A stretch of DNA of 64,000 bases from Veillonella sp. CHU740 (GTDB lineage: Bacteria > Bacillota > Negativicutes > Veillonellales > Veillonellaceae): contig NZ_RQVD01000004.1 in assembly GCF_003992055.1 (NCBI RefSeq), forward strand, positions 1 to 64,000, written 5' to 3'. Shown here one piece after another: positions 45,700-56,000 of this stretch (positions are counted from its first letter, which is position 1; each line of letters begins with the position of its first letter). The translations under genes were made by a program, and so were the position numbers. The notes under the pieces are model-generated. The model was not told where the DNA came from. It was given only the letters and a program-made list of their open reading frames with translations, and did not search any database.

Positions 45700-46326
45700 T
45701 TGATAGACCAAAAGTATATAGAACGTAGGAAATATCCTATATTGGTGATGAGACAAGTTGAGGGATATATAGATTCCTATTATGAACGGATAGAGGGGAT
45801 TAAGCTAAGAGAAAATCCTGCAGCAGTGATGGATAATCTTCTTATTAAAATTGTGGAAGATAGGCCTAATCAGAGAAAATATGTGTATAGTTTTTATGCT
45901 AATCATATGGACATAGCAAAAGCTGACATGATGATTCTTCATGAAATGTGTTGGGATAAAGCAATCGATATATGTACCTTGAAGAATGATAGTACGTTGA
46001 GGAATCATGTACGAAAGGTAGGTCATGGAGAAGGCGTACCTACCATTACTGACTCTTTTTATAAAATTGATGTGGAGAAAATACAAAAGGTTCATGATCT
46101 AGCTAGTAGGTTGCTTCATCAAATATCAGTAGATGAAGAGAACGAGGAGATCGAAGCAAAGTGGTTTTATGTAGAAGTTTATCAATCTACTAATGCTGGA
46201 TATCTATCAGGAGGAGCTTGGATTTCACATGGTATTTTAGAAAAAATATATAAGGATACAGGTTGGGAAGAAGCGAAAGGCAAGGAGCTGACACTTGATG
46301 AGATTATATGTATTCAATCAATGTAA
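45700..46326 (+). CDS. Hypothetical cytoplasmic protein
   Basis: The 208-residue protein is mostly charged and helical with no signal peptide or membrane segment. Its C-terminal part (FYVEVYQSTNAGYLSGGAWI) may be a beta sheet. I recognise no family. It starts at TTG with GAGGTG 8 bases upstream. It lies in the same AT-rich group as the barstar-like gene, so a role in inter-bacterial immunity is possible but unsupported by motif. Confidence 0.55.
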   Translation: MIDQKYIERRKYPILVMRQVEGYIDSYYERIEGIKLRENPAAVMDNLLIKIVEDRPNQRKYVYSFYANHMDIAKADMMILHEMCWDKAIDICTLKNDSTLRNHVRKVGHGEGVPTITDSFYKIDVEKIQKVHDLASRLLHQISVDEENEEIEAKWFYVEVYQSTNAGYLSGGAWISHGILEKIYKDTGWEEAKGKELTLDEIICIQSM

Positions 46327-46573
46327 GGTTTCACAGATTATGATTTAGAAACTTAATTGATAAGAACTTCTTGCTCAATATTAGAGTAGAATACACAATT
46401 AGAATCTACCCCATCTTTTAGGCCTGTACTCTTGTACATTTTCCGTGTTGGGTGTATAATAGTTTTTATCTAAAATACAAATCAGTAAATATTCATATGA
46501 TGTGAAGGGCTAGAAGGATGGATATACGTATACTTTCACGGTTTTCACAGGTATGGAATAATAGGAGGACAGT

Positions 46574-47593
46574 ATGGCAAAGATTGATATGAACAATTTA
46601 GATTTTAGTTATAAAGAAACGCCATTCCGTTATGTGTCTAATTTCAAAGATGGTCAATGGGATGAAGGCGGTTTAACGGGTGAGGCGAATGTTGTCCTCA
46701 ATGAATGTGCAGGTGTATTCCAATATGCGCAAACGATTTTTGAAGGTTTGAAAGCATATTACACAAAAGATGGTCACATTGTGTGTTTCCGTCCAGATTT
46801 AAATGCTGAGCGTTTGTATAACTCTGCAAAATATCTTGTAATGCAACCATTCCCAACGGATCGTTTTATCGAGGCAGTGAAAGAAGTGGTAAAAGCAAAC
46901 CAAGACTTTGTGCCTCCATACAGCACAGGTGGTAGTTTGTATCTTCGTCCATTCTTGATGGGTACGAACAGTGTTATCGGTGTGAAACCAGCAGATGAGT
47001 TCCAATTCCGTATTTTTGGTACGCCTGTAGGGGATTATTTCAAAGGTGGTGTAAAGCCATTAAAAATTCAAATCTCCGATTTTGACCGTGCAGCACCACA
47101 TGGTACAGGTCATATTAAAGCAGGCTTGAACTATGCTATGAGCTTGCATGCGTTAGAAGCAGCGCATGGAGCAGGGTATGCAGAGAACATGTACTTGGAT
47201 CCACAAACCCGTACAAAAGTAGAAGAAACTGGTGGAGCTAACTTTATTTTCATTACTAAAGATGGTAAATTAGTAACGCCTAAATCTGATAGTATTCTTC
47301 CATCCATCACACGTCGTTCTTTGATGTATGTGGCAGAACATTATTTGGGCATGACGGTAGAACATCGTGAAGTGTACAAAGAAGAATTGAAAGACTTCGC
47401 TGAATGTGGTCTTTGCGGTACAGCGGCTGTTATTTCTCCTGTTGGCATGGTGCATACAAAAGAAGAAGATATCTTCTTCCCAAGCGGCATGGATGAAATG
47501 GGCCCAACATTAACAAAATTGCGCGAAACATTATTGGGCATTCAACATGGTGAAATTGAAGCACCAGAAGGCTGGATTGTTCGCATCGTATAA
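46574..47593 (+). CDS. ilvE: Branched-chain amino acid aminotransferase
   Basis: The 339-residue fold-type IV PLP enzyme transaminates leucine, isoleucine and valine. Family features are AQTIFEGLKAYYT near residue 55, RPFLMGTN near 122, the PLP lysine in GTGHIKAGLNYA near 185, VEETGGANFIF near 217 and ECGLCGTAAVISPV near 277. AGGAGG precedes the ATG. The gene is monocistronic; gltB downstream, after a terminator, supplies glutamate as amino donor. Confidence 0.95.
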   Translation: MAKIDMNNLDFSYKETPFRYVSNFKDGQWDEGGLTGEANVVLNECAGVFQYAQTIFEGLKAYYTKDGHIVCFRPDLNAERLYNSAKYLVMQPFPTDRFIEAVKEVVKANQDFVPPYSTGGSLYLRPFLMGTNSVIGVKPADEFQFRIFGTPVGDYFKGGVKPLKIQISDFDRAAPHGTGHIKAGLNYAMSLHALEAAHGAGYAENMYLDPQTRTKVEETGGANFIFITKDGKLVTPKSDSILPSITRRSLMYVAEHYLGMTVEHREVYKEELKDFAECGLCGTAAVISPVGMVHTKEEDIFFPSGMDEMGPTLTKLRETLLGIQHGEIEAPEGWIVRIV

Positions 47594-47615
47594 TAGAATA
47601 CTTTTACAATGACGT

Positions 47616-47650
47616 AAACGCATGGTTACCTTAGGGTAGCTATGCGTTTT
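47616..47650 (+). terminator. Terminator after ilvE
   Basis: AAACGCAT / ATGCGTTT with inner TACC / GGTA pairing and a T run. Confidence 0.85.
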
Positions 47651-47837
47651 CTTGTAAGAATACATGTATACATAAGTAAAATGTATTGAAATATATACTA
47701 ATTTTTGCTAGTATAGTATGCAGTTCTATATTCTATAGAAAGATAACTATCATATATGACTGCTATAAATTGAAGTTATGTTTTATGATAAGAGTCTAAT
47801 GCTGAAAGAAGGAAGAATAAAAAGGCATATACTAATA

Positions 47838-47867
47838 CAGTTCATAGTTGAACTGCTATACGTATAG
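47838..47867. promoter_or_regulatory. Adjacent palindromes upstream of gltB
   Basis: CAGTTCA / TGAACTG (47838-47855) is immediately followed by the perfect palindrome CTATACGTATAG (47856-47867). They lie about 100 bases before the gltB start and could be regulator sites. The rest of the 369-base gap shows only a terminator and AT-rich sequence. Confidence 0.35.
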
Positions 47868-47962
47868 TCACTAAGCATAGGGGAATAAGAACTTTCAGTA
47901 TATGTATACCTAGTGTTAAGTACACTAGTATAGTCATAGAGAGCCTACAGGAGGAGAGGGTT

Positions 47963-50900
47963 ATGATGGAAATGAGTACCATTGCAAAACAACATGAGGA
48001 GCAACGCCATTTGGAAGCAAATGGTTTGTATAGCTCTCAATTTGAAAAAGATGCATGCGGCATGGGATTTGTGGTGAATATTAAAGGTAAGAAATCCCAT
48101 GATATTATCGACGATGGCTTGCGTATTCTTGAGCGTTTGGAACACCGTGGTGGTGCTGGCGCCGATAAGGATACTGGCGATGGAGCGGGCATCTTAGTAC
48201 AAATTCCACATGACTTTTTCCGCCGTGAGTGCGAAGTGTTGGGTATCCATTTACCACCAGTTGGCGATTACGGGGTAGGCATGGTCTTTGCTCATAAGTA
48301 CGAAACATTGCGGAATGAGCAAAAGCGAATCTTAGAAGAGGTAGTTCGTGAAGAAGGTCAAATCGTATTGGGTTGGCGGGAAGTGCCGGTAGACTCTACA
48401 GCAGTTGGTCATGAGGCGGCATTGATTCGTCCTTGGATGATTCAAATCCTCATCGGTAGAGGTCCAGATGTGACGAACCAAGCGGAGTTTGAGCGCAAAT
48501 TATACATGATACGTAAAATTGCAGAAAAACGTATCGTTCCATTGAGCAAAGAAATGAGTAGTGATTTCTACATTGCTTCCTTGTCTTCTAAGACAATCGT
48601 TTATAAAGGTATGTTGACACCAGTGCAATTACGTAACTTTTATCTTGACTTGAACGATTTAGATTTCACCTCTGCCTTGGCGATGGTGCATTCCCGTTTT
48701 AGTACGAATACATTCCCAAGTTGGGCGCGGGCTCATCCTAACCGTTATTTAGTACATAATGGGGAAATCAACACCATTCGTGGTAATGTAAACTGGATCA
48801 ATGCTCGTGAAGGTAAAGCAGAGTCTCCGTTGTTCCCCGATATTAAAAAAGTATTCCCTGTTGTTGACGATACAGGATCTGACTCTGCCATGTTCGACAA
48901 TACCCTTGAGTTCTTGCATATGACAGGTCGTAGCTTGCCACATGCGATTATGATGATGATTCCAGAACCGTGGGAACGCAATACCTTGATGAGTCAAGAA
49001 AAACATGACTTCTATGAGTTTAACAGTTTCATGATGGAACCATGGGATGGACCTGCTGCGATGGGCTTTACTGATGGTACTGTTATCGGTGGTGTTTTAG
49101 ACAGAAATGGCTTACGTCCTGCGCGCTATTATGTGACTGCTGATGATCGCGTGATTATGGCATCTGAAGTAGGTGTTGTGAACGAAGCAGACGATATGAT
49201 TCGTGCTAAAGGGCGATTAGAGCCAGGTAAAATGCTCTTAATTGATACAGAAGAAGGTCGTATCATTTCTGATGAAGAAATCAAACAACGAGTAGCTACA
49301 GAATTGCCGTACCATGAGTGGGTGAAAGAACATGTGATCCACTTGTCGGAAATTCAACAAGCTACGGAAGATAGTATCCCAGAAGTGGGCGACTTGCTCA
49401 TGCAGCAACAAGTATTCGGCTATACCCAAGAAGATTTGGTGCGCATGATTATCCCAATGGCAAAAGACGGAAAAGATCCAGTAGGTTCCATGGGTGCCGA
49501 TGCACCATTGGCGATTCTATCTGACAAACCGCAAATGTTGTACTCTTATTTCAAACAGCTATTTGCACAAGTGACAAATCCAGCTATCGATGCTATTCGT
49601 GAGGAAATGGTGACCTCTACACGAGTGATGCTTGGCAATAGCGGTAACTTGACGGATCCTAATAAAGTGGGCACATACGCAGTATCCATGCGAACTCCTA
49701 TTATGACGAACCAAGAATTGGCAAGTATTAAACAATTGGACTGCCGTCGCATGAAATCTGTGACATTGCCTATCTTGTTTGATCCAGCCAAAGGTGCAGA
49801 AGGTATGAAAGAATCCTTAGATCGTCTGTGTAAAGATGCAGAGGAAGCAGCTCGTACCGACCAAAATGTGTTAATTTTGTCTGACCGTGGCGTGGACGAA
49901 CACCATGCGCCAATCCCTGCGTTATTGGCAGTAGCTGCAGTGCACAATCATTTGATTAACACCGTGTTGCGTACAGAAATGGGATTAATTTTAGAATCTG
50001 GGGAACCTCGTGAAGTACATCACTTCTGTACACTCTTAGGCTATGGTGTAACGGCCATTAACCCATACGTGGCATTAGCAACGGTTCGTGAGCTACAAGC
50101 AACCAATCGTTTGGGGGATCTCACACCAGAAGAGGCAGAAGCCAATTACATCAAGGCCTCTGTGTCGGGTATCATGAAAGTGATGTCGAAAATGGGTATC
50201 TCCACTGTACGCAGTTACCATGGGGCACAAATCTTTGAGGCATTGGGATTGAATACGAACTTTATCAGTACCTACTTCCCGAACACACCGACACGTATTG
50301 GTGGTATTGGCTTAGGTGGAGTAGCTCATGAAACCTTAGAGCGATTCCAACGAGCTTTCAAAGAGGATGTGAAAGTTCTTGAACCAGGCGGTTGGTACGG
50401 TCCTATGAAAGATGGGGAAGAGCATTTATTCAATCCAGATACGATTAAGTTGTTGCAAACATCCTTAATCGAAGGGGATTACAATACATACAAAGAATAC
50501 TCCAAAATGGTTCGCAATGATTACCATGTAACTTTGCGGAGCTTGATGGAATTGAACTTCCCTGTGGGTGGCGGCATTCCTGTAGAAGAAGTAGAACCAG
50601 TGGAAGACATTGTGAAACGCTTTAAAGCAGGCGCTATGAGCTATGGTGCGATCAGTAAAGAGGCGCACGAGGCCATTGCTATAGCTATGAACCGCTTAGG
50701 ATCTACATCGAACTCCGGGGAAGGTGGCGAAGATACAAGTCGCTTTGTTCTCGATGCTAATGGAGATAATCGCAACAGCGAAGTAAAGCAAATTGCTTCT
50801 GGTCGTTTTGGGGTAACTACAAATTATTTGGTGCACGCAAAAGAATTGCAAATCAAATGTGCGCAAGGGGCAAAACCAGGTGAGGGTGGTCAATTACCAG

Positions 50901-52549
50901 GTAAAAAGGTATATCCAGACATTGCTAAAGCTCGTCATTCCACACCAGGGGTAGAACTGGTATCTCCGCCACCACATCATGATATTTACTCTATTGAAGA
51001 TTTAGCAGAGTTAATTTATGACTTGAAATGTGTTAACCCAAGTGCAGCGATTTCCGTAAAATTAACGTCTGAAGCTGGCGTAGGCACCATTGCCGCAGGG
51101 GTAGCCAAAGCAAAAGCAGACAGCATCCTTATCTCCGGTTATGATGGTGGTACTGGTGCAGCAGGCCGTACGTCTGTGAAACATGCAGGTGTGCCATGGG
51201 AATTAGGTCTTTCAGAAACACATCAAACCTTGATGTTGAACCGTTTGCGTGACCGTGTACAGCTCGAAGTAGACAGTAAACTCATGACTGGTTATGATGT
51301 GGCAATCGCAGCCTTGCTAGGGGCAGAATTGTTCGGATTTGGTACCTTGCCATTAGTAGCTGTAGGCTGTCGTATGGCGCGGGTTTGCCACATGAATACA
51401 TGCCCGTACGGCGTGGCCACACAAGATGAAAAATTGCGTGCTAAATTCACAGGTAAACCAGAATATGTGGAAAACTTGATGAAGTTCATCGCCCAAGAAT
51501 TGCGCGAAATCATGGCTCGTTTAGGCATCCGTAGTGTGCGTGAGTTAGTAGGTCGTATCGATTTAGTGCGCCAACGCTCCCAAGACGATAATTTCAAATT
51601 GTCTCGTGTAGACTTGAAACGAATCTTGTTTAAACCATACACAGATGCATCTGTGGGACATTTGCATAGCATAGACCAAGACCATGAATTGGACCGCACC
51701 TTAGATATGAAAAAATTACTTCGTATGTGCCGTCCTGCCTTGGATGATCAAAAACCAATTCGTGCCAAATTGGCTATCAGCAATGTGAATCGTGTGGTAG
51801 GTACCTTGGTTGGTGGCGAAGTAGTTCGTCGTTACGGTGAAGCAGGCTTGTCAGAGAATACCATCAAATTGAACTTCGTTGGTTCTGCTGGTCAAAGTTT
51901 CGGTGCTTTCATTCCGAACGGCATGACATTAGAACTGGAAGGGGATGCCAACGACTATCTTGGTAAAGGTTTATCTGGTGGTACCATCATTGCGTACCCA
52001 CCAAAAGCAGCTACCTATGAGGCGCATGAAAACATCTTAATCGGTAACGTGGCATTCTATGGGGCTACCTCCGGTGCTGCCTATATCAACGGCGTGGCAG
52101 GGGAACGGTTCTGCGTTCGTAACAGCGGTATCACAGCTGTTGTAGAAGGCGTGGGCGACCATGGCTGCGAATATATGACTGGCGGTGAGGTCCTTGTCCT
52201 TGGCCGTGTGGGCCGTAACTTTGGGGCTGGTATGTCCGGTGGCTATGCGTACGTCCTTGATCTAGATGGACGTTATTGTAACACAGGACTTGTGGAACTT
52301 CGCAAAGCTAGTGAAAGTGACTTAGCACGGATTCATGAGCTAGTACAACAACATGTATTGCATACGAACTCGAAACAAGGTCGTCATATGTTAGAAAATT
52401 GGGTACTGTACAAAGATCGTTTTACAAAAATCGTGCCAACAGCTTACGAAGAAATGCAACAAAGTATCGCTCATTTCCAAGGTGAAGGTATGTCATTAGA
52501 AGAAGCACAATTAGCAGCATTCAAAGCGAAATATATGAGTGGAAAATAG
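47963..52549 (+). CDS. gltB: Glutamate synthase, large subunit
   Basis: The 1528-residue length is typical. The glutaminase domain starts at the processed cysteine in EKDACGMGFVV (about residue 34) after a short propeptide. The FMN-binding synthase domain spans about 870-1240 with SYGAISKEAHEAIA, LTSEAGVGTIAAGVAKA and the [3Fe-4S] cysteines in CRMARVCHMNTCPYGVATQ. The C-terminal GXGXG beta helix follows (about 1280-1500). It transfers the glutamine amide to 2-oxoglutarate. AGGAGGAGAG precedes the ATG. No small subunit gltD is adjacent, so its partner or electron donor must lie elsewhere. Confidence 0.96.
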   Translation: MMEMSTIAKQHEEQRHLEANGLYSSQFEKDACGMGFVVNIKGKKSHDIIDDGLRILERLEHRGGAGADKDTGDGAGILVQIPHDFFRRECEVLGIHLPPVGDYGVGMVFAHKYETLRNEQKRILEEVVREEGQIVLGWREVPVDSTAVGHEAALIRPWMIQILIGRGPDVTNQAEFERKLYMIRKIAEKRIVPLSKEMSSDFYIASLSSKTIVYKGMLTPVQLRNFYLDLNDLDFTSALAMVHSRFSTNTFPSWARAHPNRYLVHNGEINTIRGNVNWINAREGKAESPLFPDIKKVFPVVDDTGSDSAMFDNTLEFLHMTGRSLPHAIMMMIPEPWERNTLMSQEKHDFYEFNSFMMEPWDGPAAMGFTDGTVIGGVLDRNGLRPARYYVTADDRVIMASEVGVVNEADDMIRAKGRLEPGKMLLIDTEEGRIISDEEIKQRVATELPYHEWVKEHVIHLSEIQQATEDSIPEVGDLLMQQQVFGYTQEDLVRMIIPMAKDGKDPVGSMGADAPLAILSDKPQMLYSYFKQLFAQVTNPAIDAIREEMVTSTRVMLGNSGNLTDPNKVGTYAVSMRTPIMTNQELASIKQLDCRRMKSVTLPILFDPAKGAEGMKESLDRLCKDAEEAARTDQNVLILSDRGVDEHHAPIPALLAVAAVHNHLINTVLRTEMGLILESGEPREVHHFCTLLGYGVTAINPYVALATVRELQATNRLGDLTPEEAEANYIKASVSGIMKVMSKMGISTVRSYHGAQIFEALGLNTNFISTYFPNTPTRIGGIGLGGVAHETLERFQRAFKEDVKVLEPGGWYGPMKDGEEHLFNPDTIKLLQTSLIEGDYNTYKEYSKMVRNDYHVTLRSLMELNFPVGGGIPVEEVEPVEDIVKRFKAGAMSYGAISKEAHEAIAIAMNRLGSTSNSGEGGEDTSRFVLDANGDNRNSEVKQIASGRFGVTTNYLVHAKELQIKCAQGAKPGEGGQLPGKKVYPDIAKARHSTPGVELVSPPPHHDIYSIEDLAELIYDLKCVNPSAAISVKLTSEAGVGTIAAGVAKAKADSILISGYDGGTGAAGRTSVKHAGVPWELGLSETHQTLMLNRLRDRVQLEVDSKLMTGYDVAIAALLGAELFGFGTLPLVAVGCRMARVCHMNTCPYGVATQDEKLRAKFTGKPEYVENLMKFIAQELREIMARLGIRSVRELVGRIDLVRQRSQDDNFKLSRVDLKRILFKPYTDASVGHLHSIDQDHELDRTLDMKKLLRMCRPALDDQKPIRAKLAISNVNRVVGTLVGGEVVRRYGEAGLSENTIKLNFVGSAGQSFGAFIPNGMTLELEGDANDYLGKGLSGGTIIAYPPKAATYEAHENILIGNVAFYGATSGAAYINGVAGERFCVRNSGITAVVEGVGDHGCEYMTGGEVLVLGRVGRNFGAGMSGGYAYVLDLDGRYCNTGLVELRKASESDLARIHELVQQHVLHTNSKQGRHMLENWVLYKDRFTKIVPTAYEEMQQSIAHFQGEGMSLEEAQLAAFKAKYMSGK

Positions 52550-52605
52550 ATTATTATTAAGGTATTTATAATAGAATTTTACGCTCAAATTGAATAGGTA
52601 CTAAG

Positions 52606-52647
52606 AAAAGAGGAATGGAACTGATGATGCAGAGCCATTCCTCTTTT
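52606..52647 (+). terminator. Terminator after gltB
   Basis: AAAAGAGGAATGG and CCATTCCTCTTTT form a perfect 13-bp stem. Confidence 0.9.
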
Positions 52648-52844
52648 GGTGTGGAGTTCATAGGTATATGGTTGTAATAGAATCAGCAAAAATTACCTTT
52701 ACAAATAGTAATTATTGATATATACACTCAATATGGTATGGATATCGATACCTATATAAATTTATATTATATATATAAATGCTGATATAACACAGAAAAA
52801 TGATTGGCATATATGATAAAGATGAAGAAAAGATGAAGAAATTA

Positions 52845-52873
52845 TTGACTTTCATTTTCAGTATTGATATAGT
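52845..52873 (+). promoter_or_regulatory. Promoter of the TonB-dependent receptor fusion
   Basis: TTGACT (52845-52850), a 17-base spacer and TATAGT (52868-52873). The sequence around it is rich in GATGAA and TTTCATTTTC, loosely like a Fur site, but not a convincing match. Confidence 0.65.
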
Positions 52874-52888
52874 TAATATGAAAATATT

Positions 52889-52970
52889 GCAAAGGTTTAC
52901 AATAGACAAGTAAAAGTGTGTGTAGGTAATAAATTGGTTTCTTTCACTTGTAATAGTAGTCAAACCTTGC
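52889..52970 (+). promoter_or_regulatory. Structured 5' leader of the receptor gene
   Basis: Two nested pairings follow the expected transcription start: GCAAAGGTTT (52889-52898) with AAACCTTGC (52962-52970), and ACAAGT (52906-52911) with ACTTGT (52946-52951). The 170-base leader matches no riboswitch class I know. Confidence 0.4.
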
Positions 52971-53051
52971 AAGGTATCATAATGTAGTATACGGATATGT
53001 GTGTGTCTGTATGCGAGTAAACTTATTTTTGAAAGACTATGAGGTGTTAGG

Positions 53052-56000
53052 ATGTATCAAAGAAAGACAGGTAAGCACCTACTATTATACGGTGCAATTA
53101 TGACATGGATGGGTATGTTCCATGGTGTAGCAGCAGACAATGCCGTATACGTAGAAGCAGATAGACTGAAAGCGGCGGAGCAATATGAAACGCAGCATAC
53201 GACGATCATTACGCAAAAAGATATTGAAGCAAAACAGGCTAAAAATGTAGAAGATGTAGTGTTCCATGAAACGGGTGTATCTCGTACCGTAGATGCGATG
53301 GGTCGTGTAGGAGTATCCATTCGGGGTGCAGACCCACGCCATACATTGATCTTAATTGATGGACAACCCGCTATTGGTGAGTTTGCTAAATATGCAGGGC
53401 AAGGTGATGAGTTGATGCGCCTGGGGGCAGAAAATTTAGATCACATTGAGGTGGTCCAAGGGGCAGCCTCTGCGAAATACGGTTCGGGTGCTATTGGTGG
53501 CGTCATCAATGTAGTAACGAAGAAACCGACAAAGAAGAGCGGATTTCAATTTAATGTAGAATCTTTGCGCACAAAAGGTGACAACGGGTCTATGCCATAC
53601 TCTAACTTCTTTATGCGTGCCGACACAGGTAAAATTGGCAATATCAATATGGCTATTTATGGTAGCAAACGTGATGTGATGCCTGTGTATGCAGTGAACC
53701 CAAGAAAGCGTGTGGAATTAGCGCATGACGATATGACTGTCTTTGCAAAGAACTCTTTGCGTTACTTTGGAGAACAATCTAATATTGGTATGAGTGCCCA
53801 TTGGCAAGCGAATAAAAACCATGGGGTAGACATTCGTGTGGACCAACATAAAGAAGAATTGCATCGTTTTAATAAAGGGTCTAACTCTTTAATGGCCCCA
53901 GAAGTGCAATTTAAACGGAGTATCAAACGGAACCAATATAGTATCGGTTGGCATGCGAAAAATCAAGAAAAAATCAATTGGGACGTAGAAGTGAACTACG
54001 CGAAATTGAAAGAAAATGATGTGACTTTAACGAATACAGTAGGTCATGTACCCTTCTTTGGTGCCAATGAATTGAATCAAGTGGATACTATTGACCATTC
54101 CCAATTTGACGTGCATTCGGACTTTCATATTGCTGTCAATGATAAGCATTTCGTCAATACTGGATTTGGTATCAAAAAAGAAAAAGGCAGCGGTAGCCGT
54201 TTAAAAAGTGCGCCTAAAACGACAAAACAGTTCATCAATCCATGGGATTATGATAAACATCTGAAAGAAGATCCAGTCACGCATGAAGTGGCCTCTCGCG
54301 TGGAAGATTATCCGATTGAAAAGGACGCAGACGGCACGCCATATTGGAACCGTTTGAAAGAGTGGTATGGCTATGAAAAAGGGGTACAAGGTAAGGATTA
54401 TTTACCTTCCTTTACCTATGAAGAATTTTTCAGCCAAGAACATGCCTTTGATTTAGTGGACAATGTACCAAAAGAAATCGAAGGTTCTCACATGAATAGT
54501 AATAACCGCATTTCTTATTTCTTGGATCATACTACGTCCGAAACGAGAGATCGTTTTAATGAGTTAGTAGACAAATTGTATGAGCAAAATCCTGAGATTA
54601 AAGCTGCCAATGCAAGTGAATCCCGTATTAGGCAAAGTACCATCGTGTATTACTACTATACGGGCAAGCCTATGGAAATCAATGGTAAATCATACGATGT
54701 GAAATTGAATAATGTACAATTCAAAAAAGGCGATGCCTTACACAATCGTGTGACGGTAGGCGAAGCAGATATTCAAAAAGAATATGTATATGTACAAGAT
54801 GATTGGCAAGTGAATAAAAACACCACGATTACGCCGATTGTGCGTCTAGACCACAGCAGTCTATTCGGTAACAATTTGACTTTTAATGTAGGTATGCTAC
54901 ATAACTTACGTGGGGATGTGCATACTCGTTTGAAAGCGAATGTTGGCACTAGTTATAATGAGCCAGGTATGGGCGAATTGTATTATAACTGGGAAATGTA
55001 TTCTGGTAACCCATTGAGTGGTGGACTTGGTGGCGGTACGGCTCGAATGGGGTGGTACTGGGTTGGCAATCCTGACTTAAAACCAGAAAAATCCATCAAT
55101 GTGGATGTAGGTTGGGAACATGAAAATAAAACGACATCCTACCGTGCTAGCGCCTTCCACAATCGTATCCGTGATTACCATTCCATTTACTTCACAGGTC
55201 ATTTATTAGACTTCTATCCAGAGTATAATGAACGGACGCATTTGGGGTCTGAAAAATATCAACATGCTCCAGACATGATCTACAGCTTCAAAAATATTGG
55301 AAAAGTATCTATTACAGGGTTAGAGGCAGAAGTTAAACATAACTTTAATAAAAAATGGTCTGGTAAATTAGGATATACCTTCTTGCATACTGAGAACCAA
55401 TCGGATCCAACCTTACCGAAACAATTGTTGGATAAACCACAGCATAAAATTGATGTAGGCATCAACTATGATGATAAAGATTCTGGTTTGCATGCATCTT
55501 TGTATGGTAATCTGTATATGAACATGTTGGATAGTCGTTCCTTAGCAGGCAATGGTAACTTCATCGATTCCTATGGCCCAGCAGAGAATGAAAATCCTAA
55601 TATTTCCCATATTGATACATACTTTAAAGAAGGTAAAAAGCAAGAGTATCAATCCAAAACATATAGTGTATGGAATTTCATTGTTCAAAAATCTTGGGGC
55701 AATGATATGAAAGCCTACATTGGTGTAGACAACTTGTTTAATTACCGTGATGATGACCGAGCTATGCAAGATCGTGTATATCGCGTTGGCATTAACTTTA
55801 AAATTGGCAGTGATGGACATGTTCACAAAGTATTACAAGATCAGTCCGGTAAAGAAGTGGCAAATATTGATTTAGGTCCAGTAGACTTTGCTAAGTTTAT
55901 CACGACACCATTTGGTGAGATTAGTAGCTCTGATTTGAGCTTTGCTGGGGACTACAAATGGCGTACGCACTATATGGAAGGTCAAAACCGTCCTGATGTA

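Noticed and set aside
52801-52875. Fur box upstream of the receptor fusion
   Set aside because: TTTCATTTTC and GATGAA stretches are suggestive, but no 19-base match to the Fur consensus is present, so iron control is not claimed.
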